Positions 1-10,890 of a stretch of 64,000 bases of DNA are shown here, piece after piece. The notes beneath the pieces are model-generated. The model was given only the letters and a program-made list of their open reading frames with translations, was not told the origin of the DNA and made no database searches. Origin of the DNA: Viola odorata (lineage: Eukaryota > Streptophyta > Magnoliopsida > Malpighiales > Violaceae); assembly GCA_963691705.1 (NCBI GenBank), contig OY829544.1, positions 3,851,501 to 3,915,500 on the forward strand, given 5' to 3'. A program made the translations under genes and the position numbers. Each line of letters begins with the position of its first letter. Positions within the stretch are counted from its first letter, which is position 1.

Positions 1-975
1 ATCAGGTGTTTGTCACGTTAATATTTTTTTCTCTCTTTTCCCATATGTGCATCTTTTAAATTAATTAGCTAAAATATTGATTTAAGGATTAATAATTTGT
101 TAATGTTGTTTTGTGATGATCATTTGCCAACAGAACAAACGAGGTGGGAAAGTAAAGCTACAATCTATACTAATGCCCTTGTCAGAATTTGATGACCCTG
201 AAAAGGGTGACGCATTGTATGGTAATTATACTATCATTTTCCACCATCAATTCCAGGCATGAAATACAGAAGTAGTGATTTATTATTTCTGGAGCTAATA
301 TAAATTGTCAGAATTTAATTAATTATGTGATTTGTACGTGATGCTTGGTTTAATCAGCTATGGAGCTTGCACTATCGTTGGAGAAGCTCAACAATGAGAA
401 ACTACAGGATCTAATTAGCTATAATAGAGAATTATTCTAACTTAATTAGAGGTCTCAAGTTAAGTGTGCAACCGTGGAGCTTTACCATCTTTAACTCTGG
501 GGATTTGCTATTGATCAACTGAATCTCTCAATAACTGTAGGTGGCTGGTCACGAAAACGACACGCATCTTGTGGATTTTGTTGAAAGCGAGTTCTTGGTT
601 GAGCAGGTAAATTAATCAATACCTTAACTGGCCGTTAATGATCTTATTTTACTTTTCCACGTGCAATTAGTAGAATTTGGAATCGATATTGGTCATTTTT
701 GTGGTGCTTTTATAGGTGGAATCAATTAAGAAAATGTCAGAATATGTAGCTCAGCTGAGAAGGGTGGGCAAAGGACACGGTAATATAACTAACTCTTGAT
801 GTGATAATTACTGATAATATTGCATTTTAAATATGTATAATTAGCTACCATTCTTCTCTAATATTGCCATTAATTTTCCGTTTTTGTTTCTGGTGGATTT
901 GTAGGTGTTTGGCACTTTGATCAAATGCTCCTAAATGGTTGTCTGATGAACAACAATTCAGCAAAGTGTGTCTGA
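1..975 (+). pseudogene. Ferritin 3' exons, partial, with one splice donor missing
   Basis: Plant ferritins are iron-storage shells, usually in plastids. Visible exons are the last bases of one exon (1-5, then GT), 134-221, 358 to about 415, 541-606, 716-779 and 905-975. They read in order [62 protein letters not shown] and VWHFDQMLL, which is the C-terminal half of ferritin. Acceptors and most donors are canonical and phases fit. However, the 358 exon has no GT near its expected end (after the codons for KLQDL) and runs into a TAA. The tail after HFDQMLL is an unusual NGCLMNNNSAKCV. The 5' half lies outside the window. The family is certain. Whether the gene is dead, or the donor is an assembly or polymorphic error, is open. 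Confidence 0.75.
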
Positions 976-1642
976 CTTGATCGAGGCTTCCAGTTTCGCG
1001 CCACAAGTTCTTGTTCTTTTTTTAAAAAACCAGCTTCCTAGCTCGTGTGGGACATTCCGTTTAGCTTTTTGTTTTTCTAATTAATGAGAAGTATTTCTGA
1101 GAAAATGGAAGTAAAAAAATGTTCACTATGTCTTTTTTTTCTTGCGGTGGTTGGTTCCAACTTCGAACCCAGTTGTTCACTTAAAAATGTGGCGCGCTTT
1201 ATTACTGCACAAGGGGCAAGCGTACATGTTAAAAAAAATAACTTAAACTCAAAGACTTTTATTCTCTACGGGTACGATTACGAAGGAGTAGTATTTAACA
1301 TATGAGCAAAAGACACATAGGCCCCATGTTCTTACTACTTATTCAATTTTGCCCCTCAATTAACTTTCTAGACAAATTCTAGAAACTGCGTCGTTCTCTT
1401 AATAATAAAACCGGCCGATTTACACTAACTTTGTTGAGACAACAATTTTGTAGTCTGGTCAGTTGATAAACCCCAACTGAACCCCAAAAGCTATGGCGGC
1501 CAAATCCCTGATCATCTTGGCTTAGCCCGCAAGCCTAAATTGAGGAGTCTTACCATTTATTTATGGTCTGTATTCCTCATTGATTGCTACACTGCTCATT
1601 TCTTCGTGTCCAAGTTGGCAATTTTCAACCAAGTGCGCGCCT
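976..1642. other. Spacer between ferritin and TIM22
   Basis: No gene is supported. An open frame at 1084-1305 resembles no protein I know. The stretch should hold the ferritin 3' UTR and the TIM22 promoter and 5' UTR. Confidence 0.5.
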
Positions 1643-3782
1643 ATGGCTAGCAAGCCAGAGACCGGAGCTAGCAATGATGGTGGGTCGAGCACAAAAGAAG
1701 CGGAGAAGAAGCCTGAGATTCAGCCTTTTAGAATGCCTACAGTGGAAGAGGTTCGTGCCCAAGAAGTTTGGAACAACTGTGCTGTCCGTAGTGTTGCTAG
1801 CGGTGTTATGGGTGAGATTTCGTTTTATATAATTGATATCTTTTGGCTCTTATTCGATCTGTTTATTCTGTTGAAAATTTTCTTGTCCAAGAAGTTCATT
1901 TCCTGACTGCTAATTTGTTTAGTGCATTTTGTTTTATCGTCGACTGGATTTAATTGTTTTTCCTGTTAGCTTAGATGGTCAGTTTTGAGGATGCAGAGAG
2001 TAACTTGATGTGTTTTTTTCTTTCCTTTTCTTAAATGGGAATGGTTGTAGGAGGCGGCCTTGGATTGTTCATGGGTCTGTTTCTAGGAGCCTTGGATAAT
2101 CCCATAATGCAGGATGAGATGACTGGAAAGCAGCAGTTTATTTACACTGCAAAGCAGATGGGACGAAGGAGTTGGAGTTCTTGCAAAGCTTTTGCGCTTA
2201 TGGGATTGGTTTTCTCAGCTGCTGAGTGTGTTGTTGAGAAGGTATCTTGCAGAATTTTACCAACCAAAAAACATAAAATGGTTACATACATAATTTTTAA
2301 TAGGACGTTAATCTGGAGAATTGTTTGTTTTAAGGCACGAGCAAAACATGATATGAAAAACACAGTTGTTGCTGGTTGCGCGACTGGAGGTGCAATGTCA
2401 GCAAAAGGTAACATTTTACTTGCCCTTCTGGTATTTTACATGTGAATTGTATATATAGTTTTCAAGTGTAGTAGTAGCTATTGAGATCATTTCATTGCCC
2501 TAATCTGCCATTCACTTATCCATTTGTACCTCATGAAGCTATCGATCATTTGCATTTTAATCTCACTTCTGGATCCGTTCCTTTTCATTCATTTGCTTTG
2601 TTGTGTGTTGCTTCTTGTTTTTTGCACGGTCTTTCCTGTTGCATAAAAGCTGCCCTTTCTAAAATTATGAACTCATATTCGATACCAAAACCTTTTGATG
2701 TCATCCTAATGTCTTATGGTATGTCTTGAGAAGGGAAATAAAAGGAAACTGGAAGGTACGCACTTCTTATCAATTTCCGGAGTACTTGTTATTGGTGCCA
2801 GTAAGAATTTCCAAATGCTCAAAAATAACTCTTGAGTCTTGACTTGTATGTTGTGCGGATGCTGTTTGCACATGGTTAAGTTGACCATGAAGTATAAGGA
2901 ATCTACACCAGATACTTTGGCTATCATTAGCGATAGGCCACAGCTAGTCATTTTGGAATATCTGTTAGCGGTGTTGCAGGGGTTGGCAGGGGCCATGAAC
3001 CATTTAGCATTGGAAGTTTTTGAAAATGCTACTATTGTATTCTCATGATGAGATAGATGAGATGTGTAGGATTCATTGGCTGTTGAGGCAAAGATAAAAG
3101 AGAAAATATGTTGGCTCTCTAAAATCATAATATTCGTTCTAGGGGTCATGTGAGGGCAGCTTTTGTTTTTCCAGTTGTTGAACCTTTGTTGTTAGATCAT
3201 ATAAGTTTGTAGGTCTGCGTTTTTTTCATTCTTTTTTGGCGTTGAATGTTTAAAGTAGATATTCCGGTCCTAATTTTTGTTCACCTGCTTAAGACTCCCC
3301 GTGAATTAGGCTGGCTAACTGAATTGGTGTGTGAAAGGGTGTGAATGATTTGCTTAGGTATCCATTTGAACTTCTTTCTCATGGGTAGTCCTAGTCGTTT
3401 AAGCAACGATACCAAAATAGAATTTCTTTCTACATCTCATACTTGTTTGATATGTGCTTTGTTTATTTTTGTTCATGTTTCTTAAACAGACTTGTTTGGA
3501 GGTTCATTTTCTTGTGGCCTTTAAGCAAGTTCTATCTCACATAATTGAAACTAGATCATCTGAGGACATCCAATTTTGATTTGCAAACCACCAGCTTTCA
3601 TATCATCACCCTAACAGACTCTTTAAGCTATCGCGTTTTTTGTCTTTGTGCTTTTTTCTGCCCATGTTCTCAACTTCATTTTGTTTTGTTCTCCAGGGGG
3701 TCCTAAAGCAGCATGTGTCGGTTGTGCTGGGTTTGCTGCATTTTCAGTTTTGATAGAGAAGTTCCTAGACAGGCATACGTGA
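1643..3782 (+). CDS. TIM22: Mitochondrial inner-membrane import channel subunit TIM22
   Basis: TIM22 forms the channel of the carrier translocase, which inserts multi-spanning carrier proteins into the mitochondrial inner membrane. Four exons, 1643-1811, 2051-2241, 2335-2407 and 3697-3782, join in frame to give 172 residues, the usual plant length. The soluble N-terminus (MASKPETGASNDGG, then FRMPTVEEVRAQEVWNNC) leads into the Tim17/22/23 fold, with GGLGLFMGLFLGALDNP as first membrane segment, then KQMGRRSWSSCKAFALMG, VAGCATGGAMSAK and GGPKAACVGCAGFAAFSVLIEKFLD. All splice sites are GT-AG. The ATG at 1643 is chosen because it starts the conserved frame; earlier ATGs in other frames give no homology. 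Intron 3 is about 1.3 kb. Cysteines C173-like positions near the ends fit the family's disulfide-bearing fold, but their pairing is not shown here. Confidence 0.93.
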
Positions 3783-4241
3783 GGCGGAGAAGGAACCCAA
3801 CTTTGCGTTGAACGAGAGAAGTAGCTTCCTAGCTAGCTTGCCACATTTTCACATTCCAGTTGCCTTCATTTGGTAATTGATTACCCTAAAATCAAAGGGG
3901 TTGCCATTGATTAGGGTTACAAGTTGCAACTACAGTGTTGTTACGGTTTGATTAGCATATACATTCATTTATTTATTATTATATTGAAGATATTTGGGTT
4001 TTTTTTTCTCTAGCTATGAATTTGGCATTCTTGTTAAGAGGTTCAAGGTTTTAGAGATTTGAACTCAGAGACTTGACTTGACTCAACTCATTTTCTAAGA
4101 AGAAATATTGAGCATTTTCTTTTCTATTGCCAAAAATTAAGATTATTCTTAGTGTATTTAATTACCCTCCTCAAAATGTGATTTCCAATTTAACAATATG
4201 TTGGTTTTAGATTATTGTTGGAGGCTCCAAGCATACAATAA
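3783..4241. other. TIM22 3' flank
   Basis: AT-rich sequence after the TIM22 stop, probably including its 3' UTR. Nothing else is recognised. Confidence 0.4.
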
Positions 4242-4903
4242 TGGTGGAACGTCATGCAAAAATAGAGCAAAACTCAGGGAGCTGCTGATAACTTTCTCAA
4301 GACATACACATGTTGGCGCCTTTGGAGGGCACGGAACGATCTCTCCTTCAATGGCAACTCTTGGTCGGTAGCAGACAACATCAACATCGCCTGTTATTAG
4401 CAGCAGGAATTTGAATCGTGCAATGCCAGTAACCTCACCTCAAGTAGCACTCAGTCAACCTCCTCAACACCCCATGCAGCTTGCTGGATGCCTCCCCATC
4501 ACCCCTTCCTCAAAATCAATACCGATGGCGCGCTAATCTCCAAGGAAAAGGAAGAAGCCATTGGTGTTGTAACCAGAAATAGCGAAGGAATCATTATCAG
4601 CGATCTAGCAGGTAAATATCAAGGCATATATATCCAAGGCTCAAGAGATCGAATACCTAAACATTCGAGATGCTCTCATCTGGGCTGCTCATCAGAATTG
4701 GCCCTCCATCATCTTAGAAAGCGATGCAAAAGGACTCATTGACTCCATTAACAAATCCATCCTATCCGAAGCAGGAGTCCATAATGTGGTTTTGGAGGAC
4801 ATCCTTTCTCTTCACAAACATTTTCTCCACTGTTTTTCTTTTGTACAACGATCATGTAATTGGGTAGTAGCTCATGATAAGGCCAAACAAGCCCTACGTG
4901 GAT
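4242..4903 (+). pseudogene. Relic of a LINE C-terminal RNase H domain
   Basis: A decayed + strand reading frame contains the pre-RNase H motif LWRARNDLSFNG (about 4318), the RNase H core start FLKINTDGAL (about 4506) and, in a shifted frame, LESDAKGLIDSINKSI (about 4710) and WVVAHDKAKQALRG, ending at TGA about 4901. NTDGA and ESD carry catalytic acids of the RNase H fold found at the C-terminus of plant L1-type non-LTR elements. At least one frameshift separates the two halves near 4620. No reverse transcriptase is present, so this is a 5'-truncated insertion. Confidence 0.75.
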
Positions 4904-5302
4904 GATGTACTTTGTCACTCAAGTTGTTCGGTTATGAGCTAACTTTAAACTTTCAGTCATTTGTAGAAGTCAGTTTTCTTCTTTTTCTTTATTTCAAAGA
5001 AGTATTATCTTTTGAAAAGAAAAAAATTATATGTTCAAAAACATAAAATAAAAATTCTCTCTTAGGTGATTAGACGAACAAATTAGAGAGATTAATTTAG
5101 GTCCTGTTATATGTTATTTTTTTGAAAAAAAGAAAAAAAATTGTTGTTAAGCAGGTATCTGAATTTCAAAATTATTGTTATAGGGATTAAATTGTGAATT
5201 CCGGACAAACAAAAGAGCTAAGTAACCACACACAAAAATGGATTTTCCTACAAGAACACACTCGCTGGAAACTCGGGGAGAAATAAACCAGCAGTGATAG
5301 AT

Positions 5303-8005
5303 ATGTCCAAGGACGGCGAAGTGGTGTGTGTCACCGGAGGGAGCGGCTGCATTGGCTCTTGGCTGGTCCGCCTGCTTCTCGATCGCGGCTACACCGTCCA
5401 CGCCACCGTCAAGAATCTCAGTAATGTCCCTTTTCCACTTCACTTCACTTGCCATTTCTGTAAGATGTGCTTCTATCCGCTACTGACGTGATTTGATTCT
5501 GTGTTTGTGGAGATGATGAGAAGGAGACGAAGCATCTAGAAGCTCTAGAAGGAGCAGACATGCGTCTCCGTCTTTTTCAAATCGACCTTCTCGACTACGA
5601 CTCCATCAACGCTGCAATCGCCGGCTGCGCCGGCGTCTTCCACCTCGCATCTCCCTGCATTGTGGATAAGGTCCAGGATCCTCAGGTACTACTCTTCTAT
5701 CCTAGTCTTTCTACGATTTAATCCATTTCTTAGCCATTTAAATAACGTTGCGTATACATGTTCTGCTTTCAATGTGGAGCAGAAAGAGCTCTTGGATCCG
5801 GCGATTAAAGGAACAGTTAATGTACTGACCGCTGCGAAAGAGAAAGGCGTTAGGCGTGTGGTGGTGACATCATCCATCTCCGCAATCACTCCCAGCCCTC
5901 AATGGCCTGCTGATGTAGTCAAGGCAGAGGATTGCTGGACAGATGAGGAGTACTGTAAACAAAATGGAGTGAGTGTTGCTATTCTTCACTTAATTTACTC
6001 AAAAAAACATCTTTGTTTAAAACTCTTGTATAACTGGGGTTTATTTTGTTGTGTGTGTGTGATAGTTGTGGTACCCTCTATCGAAAACTCTTGCCGAAAA
6101 AGCAGCATGGGAGTTTTCCAAGGAGAAGGGTTTGGATGTGGTGGTGGTGAATCCCGGTACTGTAATGGGTCATGTTATCCCACCAAAACTGAATGCTAGT
6201 ATGCTTATGCTTGTGCGCCTTCTTGAAGGTATTGTCTCTACTAACTTGGTCTAGAAACTAGATGATGGTATACCTTAACAACCTGTTTGTTATGATTGGG
6301 TTGTGTAGTTCTTTTGATTGATCTTTACTCATGCCATTATGCTGCAAATATTGTGCCAAAATCCTAAAAGTTGAATGTAATGTTTAGCAGACATATCTTG
6401 CACAATAATTCCTGTTCCTTCTGCTGCACCTCTCTAACCTACCAAATAAACTTCTAACTATTAGATTATTCGTGACTTTTGAGTTGTTTATAAGATTTGT
6501 AAGATTGAGTTCCAGTGTCATTGTCCTAACATTCTGTCGTGCTAGTATTCATTGTCATTTAGGATTTCCCCGGCGCAATCATGCTCAACTGGGACAAAAA
6601 CACTTTTAAAGAAATCGTTGACAACTTGCTTGGATCTGCTCCTTTGCTTCATCTTGCAACTGAGATTAGTTTTCAAATATTTGTAGCTAGGTGGTGTTCT
6701 TTGCGAAGCAAGATTTTAGGTCTTAAAGTTCTATCTTTGACGTCCCTTAAAGAAATAATCAAGTAAATGAACACATAAAGCACTGACAATAGCCTCTCTT
6801 TTTTGCTGCAGGCTGCACTGAGACATACCAGGATTTTTTTATGGGATCTGTCCATTTTAAGGATGTAGCCTTGGCACACATCATAGTCTATGAGAACCCA
6901 TCAGCAGCTGGTAGGCACTTGTGTGTTGAAGCCATATCTCATTATGGAGACTTTGTGGCCAAGGTTGCTGAGCTATACCCTGAATATGAGGTGCCTAGGT
7001 AATGAATTTGAGTTTGAAGTAACAGATTTACTTAGTTGTTAATAGATTCTTCTATCTATACCTGTTATGGCTATGAAACCAAGCATAGTCTAAATTGTTC
7101 CTTTCTTGAACAACTAATCATGGCATTGGTTATTGATAATATGAAAAAATCCAAGGTTTCATAGTCCTTTGTCTCAATACATGAATGAAACTGAAACATT
7201 AGCAGGTTCTTTTTATCAAAGCCCAATAAAGTCTAGAAAGGTGGGAACAGAGTCTTGTTTGCTAATAGGCACTAAGCTGCTACTAATTGCTTTAGTTTGA
7301 AGGACACATTTGAGTGCATCTACCGACACCTGTTTGACTATGATCTTAAGACAAACCTATTATGGCCCTGATAATCATAAAGCTTTCCAATGCAAGGACT
7401 GTCAGAGACAAAAGTCTTCCTCCATATAAATATCACTAATTAAAAAAAAAAGGTTTAAATAGCTAGAGGTAGTTGGTTCGATCACTGTGTTTGGAAAAAT
7501 TGCATGTTAGGGGCACTTTCCGCCTTAATAAGCCAACCCAATGTGAACATGAATTGTTATAATCCACTGAGCTGAACAGGAACAGTCCTAATTTAGTGGG
7601 ATTAGGAATACTTGTGGTCAAACCTAAAAGAAAGAAGATTGCCTTCATAAGTTCTAGTTCTTTTTGGATCCCCATGATTCAACCGCCTGCTTCAGTTTGG
7701 TATTTGATCATTATAGTGGTGCACATGTTTCTTTGATAAGTACCTAAATTTAGTACATCCTCACGTCCATTTGGCTATGATCTAAAGCTTCAAGGTGATA
7801 TAATCTGAGTCACATTGCAAATAATTGAAGCGCCTGCATCTAATGTGCGTTTTGGTGTAGGTTGGCAAAGGATACCCAGCCTGGGTTGTTGAGGGCAAAG
7901 AATGGAGCTAAGAAACTGATGGACTTGGGTTTAGAATTTTGTCCCATGGAGCAAATTATCAAGGACTCGGTAGAGAGTTTAAAGAAAAAAGGATTCATTT
8001 CGTAA
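5303..8005 (+). CDS. Cinnamoyl-CoA reductase-like short-chain reductase (CRL type)
   Basis: An extended short-chain dehydrogenase/reductase, expected to be an NADPH-dependent cytosolic enzyme. Six exons (5303-5420, 5513-5685, 5783-5968, 6066-6228, 6812-6998, 7861-8005) join in frame to 323 residues. The Rossmann motif [10 protein letters not shown] lies at residues 10-19, the catalytic serine region is [10 protein letters not shown], and the catalytic YxxxK is Y162-K166 in WYPLSK. Next come [18 protein letters not shown] and a C-terminus ending KKKGFIS. True lignin CCRs carry NWYCYGK at the YxxxK site; this protein does not. I therefore place it with the CRL1/CRL2-like proteins (Arabidopsis At2g33590 type, from memory), whose substrate is uncertain. 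The ATG at 5303 is the first in frame. The last intron and last exon are duplicated 5.9 kb downstream. Confidence 0.92.
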
Positions 8006-9774
8006 ATGAACCTTCTGTAGCTGATAAATCATAAATGGCAACTGACTGCTGCTCATCCAATGCTTAATTACATAATGCCTCTGGAATTGCGGCCTCCTTA
8101 CTTCCCCACAGATCAATCTCTACTCTTTTCGACAAAAAAGGTTTAGGTGCTTAGGTGCCATGCCGATATTTTATTTAGGCTGAACAGTGTAGGAGTGGTA
8201 ATAATTGATCACCTGTTGTTCTGTACTTGTTTGCGTTTTATTTAGAGATTTGATGTGTATGATAAGTTAAATGCGTTTCTCGGATGGTAACATGCTGTTC
8301 ATTAAAGGCACTAAAACCAAGATTGGCTAGCTAACAGAGTGACAACTAATTGTTTCATTTCCTCGCGTATTAAGAATTTGAGACGTGTCCTGTTTCCAGG
8401 ATCTTCGAGGGGTTGCTGAAGGATTCTGACTAATGCATGATTTAAACAGCCAGCAAACAAAGGTGCTATTGTTTCCCCCAAGGTATGTGCTCAGCTTTTC
8501 TGTTTGTTTCTAGGTTTAACTAGAATTTGCCTTGGAATTTTCTTTTTTTCTTTCTTGTTACAAGAGAGGTTTTAAGTCTGCAAATGTCATCAATTACACT
8601 CTACCATGGAATCATGGATTAAATATTGATGCTGCTGCAACGTGCGTGTAACTAGTTATTCCCAGCTAAACGGACCTCACCGGAAGTTACTCATCTTCCG
8701 GCGCAACACTCGATTGTCTAGGAATCTAAGAATCTAAAAGGTAAACGGTTAGTCAGTCTCACATGCTTTTTATCTAACTAAGTTGAGTGCCCATTTTTTT
8801 TCTAAACAAGAGATAAAATATGTCGAACAACTGTCCTATAAATTTATCAACTATAAACAGAACACACTGCAGGCAGCGTCACCCAATTAATAAAAGAATA
8901 AAAGAGAAGGCTGCGTGCACGATGAGTTATGTAAAGTGATGGCATTCAGCAATCTAAAGGTTATTATAATTAATGAGCTTGTGGAGGTTACAGTGTTACA
9001 ACAAACTTTCAATATTTATGTATGGAAAAAATAAATATCGATCATGAATTATACTCAATTTTTAAATGACGGTTAAAATATTTAGTCTCAAATAAATTAT
9101 ATTTTTTAAATTTTTAGGTACTTTATAATTAATTTATTCGATAGGAAGGAGAGAGAAAAGTGATTATTGATTTTATTTATAATTTTTTACTAAAGTACCC
9201 TTATTAATTATAAACCCCTCTTTATTGCAAAATTATTTAGGGTTAATTTTATCATTCATTACAAAAATGACCTTAAAAATACAAAAAAAATTATGTTGAA
9301 AACCAAAAGGCGACAATTAAATAAATAAAAATATGTTTTGAAAAAACGACAGGTATATAAAAACGGGAGAGCCTTAAATAAATATTTAATCATTTTTTTA
9401 GTCATCGTGAAAACTTGAAAAATGACAGTTATATAAAAACAGAGAGAGTATAAAAAAGAAAAATAATTGTTTAATATTAAGAATACTTTCAACAATCATT
9501 ATTTTAATTCTTGTGCTCACTTCAAAACATCATTTATTAAAATCGATTGAAGTATAATTTACAATGAATATTGATTATGGTCAAATAGTTAAGACATTTT
9601 CACTTTTAATATAGATTTTAGATGGAATCTATAAAATGAAAAAAAAATAGCATTGGGAGAATCTAATGAAGCTCAAACAAATCTAAATGACAATGGATGT
9701 GCTACATGACAGTTTCAACTTATCCTACTCTAGAAAGAAAAAGAAGTCGTGACCATTCACAGCAATGTATTATT

Positions 9775-10890
9775 GGAGGTAGTATTTGGTGCAGCAATGG
9801 ATTATTGGAGGATTAATTGCCGCGTAGGATAGTCCGGGTACCAAAATTTGGTACCGAATTTTTCTGACAGTGGGACCCCCTGTCAGTTTATTTAAAAATA
9901 AAAATAAAAATGAGGTGGACCACTGGCAGCCCAAATAATGGCAGCGCACGCGTGGCGCGCTGCTATTGGCCACCGCATTATTTCTTTTCCCCCCTCATTT
10001 TTTAAATGGATTTTTTTATAATAAATACTGAAAATAATTTTATAAAAAATATACCATTATTTTTAATTTTTTGAGATCTATAAATTGAGATTAGGTTTGT
10101 ATTATTTGGACACTAAAAAAAATCAGAATTTTTTACATTTTTTTTCATTTTCTTTTTTTTTAAATGCTTTTTTTCATAATAATTACTCAAAATAATTTTA
10201 AAAAATATACCATTATTTTTATTTTTTGAGATCTATAAATAGAACTTGTGTTTTGTGTCATTTTTTGAGATCTATATATGTTTGATTTACTGATTGATAA
10301 ATAAAATCGTATGTTATTTTTGAAAAATATTATATTATTTATTGTATTAAAAAAGTATAGATTTTTTGAAATATAAAAAAAAATATGAAATTTAATTAAT
10401 TTATATTAAAAAAATATTATTTATTATTTATTATATTATAAAAAATAATTATTATAGTAATTATAAATTTAATAAGAAAAAAAAATGAAAAATATGGTGG
10501 GGTATATGATTAAATGATGTGGAAGGGGGAGAAAGTGAATAATATTCTGAAAATACCCTGCTGTGAGAAGTAGGTGTTATTTGATACTCCCTCCATATTG
10601 AAAAGAATGTCTTCCTCGCATCCCAATATTCAGTAGGAAACGCATATCGAGGAGGTCGGATGAGGTACTATTTGATCCTAAAAAAATCCGAAATTTTTTG
10701 TGAACGTACGTTAATCCTTAACGTACTTCCCAGAAAAAATTAGGGACAAAATTGTCTCAAATAGTTTGTCTGCCGGCCGTTTTAAGATACGTGCCGAAAC
10801 AGTAAAAGCAAAAGCTAAAACGACATTCTTTTCAATATGGAGGGAGTAATTTGGTTGGGTGTTAAGCTGATGTGGATGGTCTTAGTACCG
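9775..10890. mobile_element. AT-rich non-autonomous DNA element in copy A, split by a Stowaway
   Basis: The core is very AT-rich (10000-10500) with a GC-rich inverted segment near 9905-9970 (TGGCAGC and GCTGCTATTGGCCA) and a CTGACAGTGGGA block. The same core and right end (GGTGGGGTATATGAT, GGGTGTTAAGCTGATG) recur in copy B at 17681-18410, so the two are one family. The right end reads GGATGGTCTTAG, the complement of the TAAGACCATC that opens the copy B element. Left boundary is approximate. No transposase is visible. Confidence 0.55.
10587..10846. mobile_element. Stowaway-type MITE nested in the copy A element
   Basis: 260 bp with terminal inverted repeats opening CTCCCTCCATATTGAAAAG and its complement at the right end, flanked by TA (10585-10586 and 10847-10848). 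TA target duplications with CTCCCTCC ends are the hallmark of Stowaway (Tc1/mariner-related) MITEs. It splits the right end of the surrounding element, which is uninterrupted in copy B near 18320. Confidence 0.9.

Noticed and set aside
1084..1305. 73-codon open frame after the ferritin relic
   Set aside because: No motif, no plausible context, and composition like the spacer.
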